DNA from: Legionella longbeachae
GTDB lineage: Bacteria > Pseudomonadota > Gammaproteobacteria > Legionellales > Legionellaceae
Direction of reading: 5' to 3'
Assembly: GCF_004283175.1 (NCBI RefSeq)
Contig: NZ_RXNW01000012.1
Span: 62,001 to 126,000 of the forward strand
Length of the DNA stretch: 64,000 nucleotides
A program made the translations under genes and the position numbers. Shown piece after piece: positions 17,720-26,599 of the stretch. A model generated the notes under the pieces. It saw only the letters and a program-made list of their open reading frames with translations. It ran no database searches and was not told the DNA's origin. The stretch's first letter is position 1; each line of letters begins with the position of its first letter.

Positions 17720-19198
17720 ATGGACTTAAAAAAAGCTTCTTTTAATTCTATATTATATGTGGCATTGATTTTAAGTTGTTCTCTTTTGTTATTTTCTAAG
17801 TCTATAAATACAGAACCAACGAGTACTTATTCTGATCAAAATGAGAAAATAGTTTCTGTCTATTTACTTATTGATACACCGCAACAATTGCAGAAATATG
17901 TGAATGATTTAGCTAAAATTCAAAAACCTAATTTTAATCGTGTTATTTTTTCATTTGTTAGGCCAACATTGATTGATTATCAATCCGGGAACCTTGCGAC
18001 CACTGGCATATTAGGCTATTACACGGATCATGATGGAAAAGGAGCACAAGCTTTTCAGGCTTTAAAAACAGCGATTAAATTATCTAAAGAAAAACATATT
18101 CAAGCTTTTCTGTCAGTAGGTGGTTCGAATTACAGTTGTAATTTTGATGTAGACAAAGAGGTATGTGGTCCTCCTTCTTCACTTGATAAAAATCATTTTT
18201 ATGATTGGTTTCCTGATCCAACTGATCCCTCTCAGGCGTCTATAGCAAAAACTTGTTATGCTAATTTAATTAAACTAGCTGATGATTTAGGTGTAGACGG
18301 AATTGACTTTGACTATGAGGAATTTTGGCATGCTGATAAGTTCGCAATTAATTGGAGTCCGAGCGGAAGCGGTGAATGGTCAATAGATATTGCGAACACG
18401 ATTATTAAAGAAGGGGGGCCGAGCTATAATAATTTAATGAAATATGCTACTGGATCGGGCTCTTCTTTTGTTATGCCAAGGACAGTGGAAAAGGTAGATG
18501 CCATTTTACATGCAATGATTGATGCTCCTGGCGCAAAATATCTTAAATTCGCTGCAGCAGCTCCACCAGTTGGAGCTCGTCCAATAACTGGTTTTGTATT
18601 TAATGATAGATTACCTGATATATACACAAAAGGAGGTCTTTGGTGGAAAGGTAATTTAAAAGGTTTATGGTATAATTTGGCTAGTTATGATGAACCAATT
18701 GTTTCTCGTTTTGATAGTTTAGGACTAATGACCTATGATCTGTGTGGTGATAATCAAGCTTTATGCGCCCCCTATGCAAACGGACCTTTAGATTTACCAG
18801 GACAGGTTAGTGTTTATATGAAAGATTATTTAAACTGGCTCAAATCAGATGATGTCAGTAAGCCTCTTTTGACAGTCGATAATATTGGTAAAGTCACTTT
18901 TCTACCCGCAAAATATCATATTAAATCCAAAATCCAATTTGGATTTGAAGTGAACCAACCCGGTTACCCCAAAAATGTTAATGGCCAATTACAGCTTACA
19001 AATCAATTGGTCGATCAAATACTTCAACAACAAAAAGAAAGCGATGGGGTAATCATTTGGCAGATGTATTCCAAGCAAAATACAGACGTACCAGATGCTA
19101 CTACCACGAAATATACGATTAATCAAAGTTGTAAAACTTTTATAGCCAATGACAGTCGATACGATTGCAATGCAGACTTCCCTAGTTCTGTAAAATAA
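17720..19198 (+). CDS. Secreted GH18 chitinase-like glycoside hydrolase
   Basis: A 492-residue protein with an N-terminal hydrophobic segment (NSILYVALILSCSLLLF, residues 9-25) as signal peptide or anchor. The GH18 signature DGIDFDYE is at residues 193-200 (catalytic Glu200), with the strand-3 motif LSVGGS at 131-136 and GLMTYDLCG further on, and an IIWQMYS element near the C-terminus. GH18 enzymes cleave chitin or related GlcNAc polymers. Substrate is not decided here. The frame is open further upstream, but ATG 17720 gives the best secretion signal. An out-of-frame ATG at 17707 has the better ribosome binding site, and an A7 tract at 17728-17734 is shared by both frames, so the real start needs checking. 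Confidence 0.85.
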   Translation: MDLKKASFNSILYVALILSCSLLLFSKSINTEPTSTYSDQNEKIVSVYLLIDTPQQLQKYVNDLAKIQKPNFNRVIFSFVRPTLIDYQSGNLATTGILGYYTDHDGKGAQAFQALKTAIKLSKEKHIQAFLSVGGSNYSCNFDVDKEVCGPPSSLDKNHFYDWFPDPTDPSQASIAKTCYANLIKLADDLGVDGIDFDYEEFWHADKFAINWSPSGSGEWSIDIANTIIKEGGPSYNNLMKYATGSGSSFVMPRTVEKVDAILHAMIDAPGAKYLKFAAAAPPVGARPITGFVFNDRLPDIYTKGGLWWKGNLKGLWYNLASYDEPIVSRFDSLGLMTYDLCGDNQALCAPYANGPLDLPGQVSVYMKDYLNWLKSDDVSKPLLTVDNIGKVTFLPAKYHIKSKIQFGFEVNQPGYPKNVNGQLQLTNQLVDQILQQQKESDGVIIWQMYSKQNTDVPDATTTKYTINQSCKTFIANDSRYDCNADFPSSVK

Positions 19199-19221
19199 CC
19201 CAGCTATCTAATTTATCAAAA

Positions 19222-20037
19222 TTAGAATTTACGTTGTATTCCAGAGGCAGCAAGGATTTTGGTAGATATTTCCTCAATAGAATATTTGGTTGAATTAACA
19301 TATGGAATTTTTTCCTTGTGGTACATTGCTTCAACTTCCGTTACCTCCAGTCGACATTGTTCGGGAGAAGCGTATTTACTATTTGGTCTGCGTTCAGCTC
19401 TGATTTGTTGTAAACGTCGTGGATCAATAGTTAATCCAAAGAGTTTATTCTTATACGGCCTTAGTATTTCAGGCAACTTAAAACCAATCATTTCTTCTTC
19501 GGTGAATGGATAATTTGCAGCTAAAACTCCATACTGTAAAGCCATATATAAACAGCTGGGTGTTTTTCCACAACGTGAAACCCCGATAAGAATGATATCT
19601 GCTTTATCATATCCACGAGGTTTAATACCATCATCATGAGACAATGCAAAATCAATTGCTTCAAGTCGATGTAAATAAAGTTTGTTATTGACAACTCCAT
19701 GAGTTCTCCCAACGGTATAAGAAGATTTTTCATGAAGCTCCTCTTCCATAGGACCAATAAAAGTACTGAATAAATCGAATACGCAAGCATTCGCTTTTTT
19801 CAAATAAGCTCTAATTTCAGGATCAATTAAAGTCATAAATACTAATGGCTTAACTCCTTGTTCATGACAAGCTTTATCAATCTGCTGAACAACTTGTTCC
19901 GCTTTTTTTAAGGAATCAACATAGGGAATAGTGAGTCGTTCGAATTTTATATTTTCGAATTGGGTGATTAGACTATGGCCTAAGGTTTCAGCAGTGATTC
20001 CTGTGCCATCCGAAATCATAAAAACATAACGTTTCAT
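19222..20037 (-). CDS. ppsR: PEP synthase regulatory protein (bifunctional kinase/pyrophosphorylase)
   Basis: A DUF299 protein of 271 residues. It inactivates PEP synthase by ADP-dependent phosphorylation of a threonine and reactivates it by Pi-dependent dephosphorylation. The start YVFMISDGTGITAETLGHSL and the P-loop GVSRCGKTPSCLYMA are diagnostic, with ANYPFTEEE following. Length and architecture are normal. It is convergent with the GH18 gene. ppsA is not in this window. Confidence 0.93.
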   Translation of the reverse strand: MKRYVFMISDGTGITAETLGHSLITQFENIKFERLTIPYVDSLKKAEQVVQQIDKACHEQGVKPLVFMTLIDPEIRAYLKKANACVFDLFSTFIGPMEEELHEKSSYTVGRTHGVVNNKLYLHRLEAIDFALSHDDGIKPRGYDKADIILIGVSRCGKTPSCLYMALQYGVLAANYPFTEEEMIGFKLPEILRPYKNKLFGLTIDPRRLQQIRAERRPNSKYASPEQCRLEVTEVEAMYHKEKIPYVNSTKYSIEEISTKILAASGIQRKF

Positions 20038-20171
20038 GAGATACCCTTAATTTAAAGTAAATGAGTATAATCCATTTTAAAATGAATTAGTTAATATAAC
20101 TAGTAAGTGTACTTATTTGCATCTATCTGCTATCTTACAATTAATGGGAAGTAAATGTTTTAAAGGTAAAT

Positions 20172-20624
20172 ATGGAACAGGATCGATTTAGTCATAATCA
20201 AAAGCTTTATATCTTAGGGATGATTTGCTTATTGCTTGGCCTTGGATTATTTGTTTTTAGTTTATACATTATCCCGTTTTTTATTTGGGATCTAAATTAT
20301 AATGTTCCCTATTTTATTTTAGCGCTTTTGAATTTATTTCAAGAGGAATATAATTACAGTATAGAGGCTAGCAAAGTAATTGTTTGGCTCATCTTTTTTA
20401 TCCCGGGTATTGTTACTGGTCTTATTTCATACGTAGTTTCAAATTACATTGATAATCAAATATACAAAGCAGAACAAAAAAGCGAGGAGAATCAAGGAAA
20501 TCTCTATAATCAAGAAAAAAGAATCGTAAGACAAGAATCAATATTTTTTTCTTTAAAAATTCTAGGCTTAATGATTCTTTTTGTTTTTCTAATTTTCTTA
20601 TTTCAATATCTTATTCAATCTTAA
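20172..20624 (+). CDS. Small integral membrane protein, unknown
   Basis: 150 residues with about four hydrophobic helices: residues 13-37, 44-57, 66-88 and 130-149. A charged, Gln/Glu-rich loop (KAEQKSEENQGNLYNQEK) lies at about 101-118. I do not recognise a family. ATG 20172 follows a short AT-rich promoter region shared divergently with ppsR. The next gene starts about 20 bases after its stop, so the two are likely co-transcribed. Confidence 0.7.
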   Translation: MEQDRFSHNQKLYILGMICLLLGLGLFVFSLYIIPFFIWDLNYNVPYFILALLNLFQEEYNYSIEASKVIVWLIFFIPGIVTGLISYVVSNYIDNQIYKAEQKSEENQGNLYNQEKRIVRQESIFFSLKILGLMILFVFLIFLFQYLIQS

Positions 20625-20645
20625 TAGAAGATGGTAGGACTCATT

Positions 20646-21233
20646 ATGGCTTATTTAAAACGTTGGCAAATCAGACGAATTGTTAAGAGAATAAAAGCAA
20701 TGCAGGCTAATCGGGTGAGTAATCAACCTGGTGATGAAGTACTCAAAAAAGAAATTTCATATTATTATGAGCTCGCGTCAATTTATCGCAAGCTGATTGG
20801 CAAAAAGAAATTTCCTTTTGCTCAGGTAATGTATATGGAATGCTACAGAGCAGCAGCTGCTCTTGATGACCCGGAGGCAAATTATCAATTAGGTCAAATG
20901 ATTCTTGAAGAAGCAAAATTCAGACAAAATTTGGAACATGAAGGGATTTTTAAAAGTGAATCGAATCTGAAGAAATGTAATCAGCTTTTCGAGGAAGCTC
21001 ATGCTTATTTGTCAGCTGCAATTGCACTCGGGCATGTTGTTGCCAAGCGTTTACGAGGGCTCTGTTTTATTAATGGTTGGGGTTTAGATGTTGATAAAAA
21101 GACTGGATTTGAACTAGTTGTTGCAAGTATTGAGCAAGAAGGGGCATGGGATAGAGTCCCGCAAATTTTTGCATCTATAGGACTAAATAAACCAGAGTTT
21201 TTTTCGCAAATTATGCAACGGAAAAAGCAATAA
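20646..21233 (+). CDS. Sel1/TPR-like helical repeat protein
   Basis: 195 residues, almost entirely helical and without a signal peptide. Segments such as AAALDDPEANYQLGQMILEE and AYLSAAIALGHVVAKRLRG have the A-x-x-x-G-x-x-x-A spacing of Sel1/TPR repeats, so a protein-binding role is likely. ATG 20646 is preferred because AGGA lies at 20637-20640; an ATG at 20631 is the alternative. It pairs with the small membrane protein upstream. A specific function cannot be given. Confidence 0.7.
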   Translation: MAYLKRWQIRRIVKRIKAMQANRVSNQPGDEVLKKEISYYYELASIYRKLIGKKKFPFAQVMYMECYRAAAALDDPEANYQLGQMILEEAKFRQNLEHEGIFKSESNLKKCNQLFEEAHAYLSAAIALGHVVAKRLRGLCFINGWGLDVDKKTGFELVVASIEQEGAWDRVPQIFASIGLNKPEFFSQIMQRKKQ

Positions 21234-21301
21234 GTTTAAAGTATTTTTCAGTGAGTGCAGGATGAATTATTATTTTATCTAAATATATGAGGGTGTTTTA
21301 A

Positions 21302-21745
21302 ATGAAGATTGCGGTATGCAGCGATGAGCTTTATCCTGTAAATGATTTTGTTATTCAAGAAGTGGAGCATTTGGGTCATCAGGTTATTCTATTTGGTGCC
21401 CTTAAATCGAGACACACAGAATCATGGGTTGAAACTGCTCGAGTTGCTGCTGAAGCAATCAAAAGTGGGATGTGTGATGAAGGAATTTTTTTTTGTTGGA
21501 CGGGTACGGGTATCTCTATCGTTGCGAATAAAATTCCAGGAATAAGAGCCGCCTTATGTACAGATGCACAAACAACACGAGGAGCAAGAGTTTGGAATAG
21601 CGCAAATGTGTTGGCCTTATCAAATCGGTTGTTAACTCAGGACTTAGCAAAAGAGATCCTGGATGCGTGGTTTAATACCTCGTTAAATGACAGCAATGAA
21701 AAGATCATTGAAGAAATTGGATTTATAGAGCGTAAATATCGTTGA
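21302..21745 (+). CDS. RpiB/LacA/LacB-family sugar-phosphate isomerase
   Basis: 147 residues with the RpiB pattern: N-terminal IAVCSDE, then CWTGTGISIVANKIPGIRAA with the catalytic Cys region, and ARVWNSANVLALSNRLL. Family members interconvert ribose-5-P and ribulose-5-P, or allose or galactose phosphates. The typical GSDHAGF start is replaced by VCSDELYP, so the substrate may differ from ribose-5-P. ATG 21302 is preceded by GAGGGTGTTTTA. It stands alone after the Sel1-like gene. Confidence 0.82.
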   Translation: MKIAVCSDELYPVNDFVIQEVEHLGHQVILFGALKSRHTESWVETARVAAEAIKSGMCDEGIFFCWTGTGISIVANKIPGIRAALCTDAQTTRGARVWNSANVLALSNRLLTQDLAKEILDAWFNTSLNDSNEKIIEEIGFIERKYR

Positions 21746-22133
21746 AGAGACAAATCAGGAATTCTTTACTCGAAATCAAATCTAACTGTTCGGCGGCTTA
21801 GTACTTTCTCAGCAGTGTGTATAATCAATAAGTTTCTGTGTTACACTGTTACAGTGCAAGCTTAAAATTAGGTATCAGTGAGAGTTGTCTGCGTTTATGA
21901 TGCATCATAGTTCTACTGGTTGCAAACAATCAGGCTACTTGTTTTATATATAAAAATTTACTTAAGTTGCAGCTCAAAAGTTATGCACATCAACTTAAGC
22001 CTTTATAGCCTGGGCCTAATAGTAGAATCTGGGATATTCTGCTAAATTTTCTAGCTGTAGCGTTATCGCACTACCATTAACTAAAGGGAATTGTCATCGT
22101 ACTTTAATGTTTTTGCCATAAAAGGATGCCATT
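21746..22133. promoter_or_regulatory. Intergenic region with two dyads before the permease gene
   Basis: No gene is visible. It contains the perfect dyad CACTGTTACAGTG (21844-21856), which has an operator-like shape. It also contains a 9-bp inverted repeat, CTTAAGTTG (21961-21969) with CAACTTAAG (21991-21999), separated by 21 bases. Either could be control elements for the downstream amino-acid permease, but nothing in the sequence identifies a regulator. Confidence 0.35.
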
Positions 22134-23714
22134 ATGCTCAAACGTGATATTTCAGCAACTAATATTCTTATTGCTTCTGCCGGAGGAATGATTGGATCCG
22201 GATGGTTGTTTAGCCCGTTTATTAGTGCACAAATGGCAGGCAGTAATGCATTAATTTCTTGGATTATTGCCACTATCTTCATGCTATTTATCGCATTACC
22301 TCTATGTGAACTTGGAACTATGTTCCCAATTTCGGGAGGTATGTCAAATTATCCAACTTTTACCCATGGAAAAGAGGTCGGTTTTTTATTTGCATGGACA
22401 TCCTGGCTTTCTTATGTTGTCATGACTCCAATAGAAATACAGGCAATTCTACAGTACTCAAGTCATTTTTTTCCCATACTAATTGCTAATGACCCATCGA
22501 CATTTAAGCTGTCAAGCTACGGTTATATAGCTGCTATAGCAATTATGCTTTTTGTAGTGATGTTAAATTCATATGGTATTAAATTTCTTGCTGAATGTAA
22601 TAAATACGCAAGTATTATTAAATTTATTTTGCCCACCATTGCTATTGTTTCATTGCTTCATGTATCTCCCTCATTCAGTAATGTAACAATCAATTTATCG
22701 GATAAAGAAAGTTGGGTGAATATCTTTACCGCATTATCTGCTGGTGGAATCGCATTTGCCTTTACTGGCTTCCAAAATGGGTTAATTCTTGCAGGAGAGG
22801 TTAAAAATCCTCAACGTAATATCCCTATTGCTATTTTAGGAGCGGTATTAATTGGTTTTGTTTTATATTTCATGTTGGAGCTTAGTTTCATTGCTGCGGT
22901 TCCCCAGAAATATTTAAGCCATGGCTGGCATGCACTTAGTTATCCAGGGGATAGTGGGCCATTGGTCGGGTTAACATTGCTATTAGGGCTTGGTATTGTT
23001 GCGACGTTACTTATGATCGATGCTGCATTTTCCCCTTTTGGTACAACGTTGGTTTATACCGCAGCAACATCACGCATTTTATATGGAATGGCATTAAATG
23101 CTCATTTGCCTAAAATATTTTTAAAGGTAAACCGTCATAAAATACCTTATGTTACTCTCTATGCAAATTTACTGGTAGGTATGTTTTCTTTCCTGCCATT
23201 TCCCGGTTGGCAAAAACTCGTTGCTTTTCTGTCCTCTGCGAGTATTTTATCTTACAGCATAGGGCCTATATGTCTTTTGGCAATGCGCAAATTACAACCG
23301 CAAACCCATCGACCTTTTAGACTATCTGGTGCGTTAATTTGTTCACATCTTGCTTTTTATTTTTGTAATTTAATGCTTTATTGGTGTGGGTTTTCGATCA
23401 TATGGAAACTTGATATTGCCTTGTTTATTGGAATTCTTATTTATTGTGTTTATCATCGTCAAAATTCTTTGGATAATAGTTCTGCTTTTTATTGGTTTTT
23501 ATTTTATATGGTGGCTATCTTTGTCGTATCTTATCTAGGTGCTTTCGGGGGTATAGGCATTTTAAAATTTCCTTTTGATTTATTCAGTCTTTTTCCCTTA
23601 AGTATTTTTATTCTTTATTCATCACAAAAATTATTAATCCCTGCAGACCATGAACATGTACCCTCCTTATCCGAGGAGTCAGTGTGTATTTTGAAAGATA
23701 AGATGATGGTATGA
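22134..23714 (+). CDS. APC-superfamily amino-acid permease
   Basis: A 526-residue inner-membrane transporter with 12-14 hydrophobic segments. The start ATNILIASAGGMIGSGWLF carries the unwound helix-1 glycine motif of the APC family, and GGIAFAFTGFQNGLILAGEVKNPQRNIP in the middle is the conserved helix-6 and loop region. It probably imports amino acids; the substrate is not readable. AAGGA at about 22119-22123 precedes ATG 22134. It is a lone gene after a long intergenic region. Confidence 0.87.
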   Translation: MLKRDISATNILIASAGGMIGSGWLFSPFISAQMAGSNALISWIIATIFMLFIALPLCELGTMFPISGGMSNYPTFTHGKEVGFLFAWTSWLSYVVMTPIEIQAILQYSSHFFPILIANDPSTFKLSSYGYIAAIAIMLFVVMLNSYGIKFLAECNKYASIIKFILPTIAIVSLLHVSPSFSNVTINLSDKESWVNIFTALSAGGIAFAFTGFQNGLILAGEVKNPQRNIPIAILGAVLIGFVLYFMLELSFIAAVPQKYLSHGWHALSYPGDSGPLVGLTLLLGLGIVATLLMIDAAFSPFGTTLVYTAATSRILYGMALNAHLPKIFLKVNRHKIPYVTLYANLLVGMFSFLPFPGWQKLVAFLSSASILSYSIGPICLLAMRKLQPQTHRPFRLSGALICSHLAFYFCNLMLYWCGFSIIWKLDIALFIGILIYCVYHRQNSLDNSSAFYWFLFYMVAIFVVSYLGAFGGIGILKFPFDLFSLFPLSIFILYSSQKLLIPADHEHVPSLSEESVCILKDKMMV

Positions 23715-23837
23715 GTTATTTTAGGACTGATAGCAGGAAGTAATGAATCTTTGTAGCAAAAACTTTACCTAAGGGGCTTGCACTTAAGCCTTGAATCGGT
23801 AAAGCTATACTTTATGTATTTCATGAGGATTAATTGA

Positions 23838-25247
23838 GTGCGCTATTCTAACTGTTTATGTTTTTTAGCAGCTATTCTCTTCAACCAAGCTGCAAACTCA
23901 CAAACGCTTGCAGAAAAAATAGATGAGATTATTAAACAACAGTTACCCCATGCGACTATTGGTGTGTTTGTTAAAGATGCACAGACAGGTAAAGTTATAT
24001 ATAGAAGAAACGCAGATAAATTATTATCCCCAGCTAGCAGTATGAAGCTGTTCACCGCTGCTGCAGCCCTTTACCAATTAAAGCCGGATTTTCGTTTTGC
24101 AACGACACTGTTTCAGAAAGATCAAAATTATTACATTAAATTCACTGGCTCGCCTTCTTTTACTCAAAAGAATTTAACTGAGCTATTGTTAAGCTTTAAA
24201 AAGAATCATATAAGTACAATCAACGGAAATATAATTATTGATAGTTCTCAATATCAAGCTCCAAATTATCCAAGTGGAACTTCATATGATGATCTTGGAT
24301 GGTATTATGCTGCTCCCGATACGGCAGTAATATTAAATGAAAATAAAGTATCATTCGATTTAATCAGTGCAAAACAGCTAGGAAAACCTGCACAAATTAA
24401 AGCTAAAACAACGCCAAATGCCCTTAAACTCATCAATCAAGTGATAACAGTGAGTAAAGAGGAGGAGAAGGGACATTGCAGTTTGAATCTTGAAATTAAA
24501 CCTGACAATACAATTCGTATATTTGGTTGCATGATCCAAGATAAAAATCCAAAACTTATTGAGCTTGCAATTCCCGATCCCATATTGTTAGTCAAACAAA
24601 ATATTAAAAAAATACTGGGTAAAAATGGTATTGTCCTGAAGGGAGAAATAACCTCAGGTCTTTCTCCAGCGGATGCTCAAAAGGTTATGAGTTTTCATTC
24701 AAAGAGTCTAGATAAGTTAATTACTCATATGTTGCAACAATCAGATAACCTTTATGCAAATAGTCTTACTAAAAAATTGGGGTATTCGTTAACAGGGAAA
24801 GGGACTCATAAAGAAGGTGCTTTTGCAATAAAAAAAGTACTATCTGAACATACTCATCTTGATATGTCTCAGATTGAGCTCGTTGATGGTGAAGGCACTC
24901 GCTATAATTTAGTCACTCCAGAGCAAATAGTCCTGTTGCTTTCTGATCTATATGATGACAAAGGCATTCAATCTATTCTTTTACATGCATTACCTCAAGC
25001 AGGTGTTTCAGGTACGTTAAAAGAGAGAATGAAAAAAACGATATTGGATAAAAAAGTATATGCAAAAACCGGATCAATGCATGATATTTCGTCTTTATCT
25101 GGTTTTATGGTAAATCCAAATGAGAAAACATACATTTTCTCTATTATTATCAATGGAGTGAACAAACCTTTGGAAAAGGCTAAAGCGCTTGAGGAAAAGA
25201 TATTGTTAGCTATTGATGAATACAGCTTAGAGGATTCGAATACCTAA
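23838..25247 (+). CDS. dacB: D-alanyl-D-alanine carboxypeptidase/endopeptidase, PBP4 (S13)
   Basis: A 469-residue periplasmic penicillin-binding protein that trims or cleaves peptidoglycan cross-links. A signal peptide covers residues 1-21 (cleavage near NSQ-TLAEK). The active-site motifs are SSMK (in SPASSMKLF, about residue 68), SDN (in QQSDNLYAN) and KTG (in YAKTGSM). Length and the inserted domain between SxxK and SxN are typical of PBP4. The start is GTG 23838 with AGGATT upstream. It converges with the next gene. Confidence 0.93.
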   Translation: MRYSNCLCFLAAILFNQAANSQTLAEKIDEIIKQQLPHATIGVFVKDAQTGKVIYRRNADKLLSPASSMKLFTAAAALYQLKPDFRFATTLFQKDQNYYIKFTGSPSFTQKNLTELLLSFKKNHISTINGNIIIDSSQYQAPNYPSGTSYDDLGWYYAAPDTAVILNENKVSFDLISAKQLGKPAQIKAKTTPNALKLINQVITVSKEEEKGHCSLNLEIKPDNTIRIFGCMIQDKNPKLIELAIPDPILLVKQNIKKILGKNGIVLKGEITSGLSPADAQKVMSFHSKSLDKLITHMLQQSDNLYANSLTKKLGYSLTGKGTHKEGAFAIKKVLSEHTHLDMSQIELVDGEGTRYNLVTPEQIVLLLSDLYDDKGIQSILLHALPQAGVSGTLKERMKKTILDKKVYAKTGSMHDISSLSGFMVNPNEKTYIFSIIINGVNKPLEKAKALEEKILLAIDEYSLEDSNT

Positions 25248-25268
25248 AGAGCCAAGTACTTGTTATCA

Positions 25269-25790
25269 TTAAATACTTAGCGGACTTGTTTCTTCGAGAG
25301 CTTTGCACTGCTCAGAAACGGTAAAATCAGGAGCAATTTTTACGATATTGTTGGACTGAAAATTCTTCCAATTTATTTTTTGATACAGTTGGCGATTAAA
25401 ATTAAATGAATAACAAAAGGATTTAATTTTATTACCGTATAAATCTGTAGTAAGCAAATAAGAGATAATATGAATTTGGTCCTTTTTATTGTTTAAATCA
25501 TAGAGATTTTTAATCACCTGAGTTACATATGGGATTGAAGCTATGGCCGCTAGTTGCGTATCATAAAAGCTTATTTCAGTATTTGTGAGATTTCTGTCAA
25601 TTATTCCTTTTTTCTGTAGTTTGGAACTATTTTTCAATATTTTGTTTTGATCAATATACACAGACAGATCTGATTTCGAAAGATGATGAGTAATCCCTAT
25701 ATATTGGCTATAAATTGATGGTTCTTTTGCTTCAGCAGATGATAAAAATATTAGAAAAGTTAATCTAATAAATGTGCTTGGAAATCGCAT
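25269..25790 (-). CDS. Secreted protein of unknown function
   Basis: 173 residues starting MRFPSTFIRLTFLIFLSS, a signal peptide with likely cleavage after AEA (near residue 21). The frame extends further upstream, but AAGGA just before ATG 25790 fixes the start. The mature part is polar with no motif I recognise. Two cysteines (SFCYSF and SEQCKAL) could form a disulfide. It is probably periplasmic or exported. Confidence 0.65.
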   Translation of the reverse strand: MRFPSTFIRLTFLIFLSSAEAKEPSIYSQYIGITHHLSKSDLSVYIDQNKILKNSSKLQKKGIIDRNLTNTEISFYDTQLAAIASIPYVTQVIKNLYDLNNKKDQIHIISYLLTTDLYGNKIKSFCYSFNFNRQLYQKINWKNFQSNNIVKIAPDFTVSEQCKALEETSPLSI

Positions 25791-25928
25791 TATTTTGTCC
25801 TTAGATAGTGCGTTGTGATAGTTATAATACAAATAAAGCATATTTTTTGAAAATTTCCGAGTGATTTTGGCTTGTAATAAATAATAAAATTTGGATAATC
25901 AGTGAAATATTATAGCAAGATGGAAATT

Positions 25929-26279
25929 ATGATGCATACTGAAAAACTATTTTCATACGGAACCTTACGCTATGAAGCAGTGCAGTTAAACAATTTTGGA
26001 CGAAAATTATATGGAGTAGAGGATTGCCTTCCAGGGTTTGGTCTATCTAAAATAAAGATATAAGAAGCTAGCGTTATTGCTACAAGCGGTGAAAATGAAC
26101 ATCCTATAATTTCTTTTACAGGAAGGCCTACAGACAGTGTAGGGGGACTGGTTTTTGATGTAAGTAAAGAGGAGCTAGAAAGAGCAGATGAGTATGAAGT
26201 AAAAGATTATAAACGAATTCAAGTAAAATTGGCTTCAGGCCTATCTGCATGGGTGTATGTTCAAGCTGAAAGTAAGTAG
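25929..26279 (+). pseudogene. Gamma-glutamylcyclotransferase-like (AIG2) gene with in-frame stop
   Basis: A 116-codon frame with one internal TAA at 26061-26063 (codon 45). Before it: MMHTEKLFSYGTLRYEAVQL with the family's YGTLR nucleotide-binding-like loop. After it: ISFTGRPTDSVGGLVFDVS and ADEYEVKDYKRIQVK, containing the expected catalytic Glu. All parts stay in one frame, so a single substitution explains the break. GATGGA before ATG 25929 is a plausible ribosome binding site. It is either a recent nonsense mutation or a sequencing error. Confidence 0.75.
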
Positions 26280-26561
26280 AAGAGATAAAACCGATAATAT
26301 ATTTTTAATTAAAATTAATTAGTCTATAAGCTTGAGTTTCCTAGAGTCCGATCTCAGAGTTTGAATTGGTCGAATTTTTCAGAGTTTTAGAAATTGCGGC
26401 AGCTATCTTGGTAGAGATTGTACATGCATTTGATTCACTTTGCCCTTAAAATCACTCGAGGATTTTACGGAGTTCAACTCAAAGGCAGTGTTACCTACTT
26501 TAAGACCATCATTCTTTGTTTCGGTACCTACAGAGTTAGCGAACGGTTATGGTTTTTATTT
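26280..26561. other. Intergenic region, nothing recognisable
   Basis: Between the cyclotransferase pseudogene and the terminator. Short frames exist on both strands, but none has a supported start or a family pattern. Confidence 0.4.
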
Positions 26562-26599
26562 AAACTCATTAAGCCCTTTGAGACTTAATGAGTTTTGTT
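26562..26599. terminator. Bidirectional terminator
   Basis: AAACTCATTAAG (26562-26573) pairs perfectly with CTTAATGAGTTT (26584-26595) over a 10-base loop, followed by TGTTTT on the plus strand. It ends the plus-strand region and, in the other direction, directly follows the stop of the MFS transporter gene. Confidence 0.75.
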
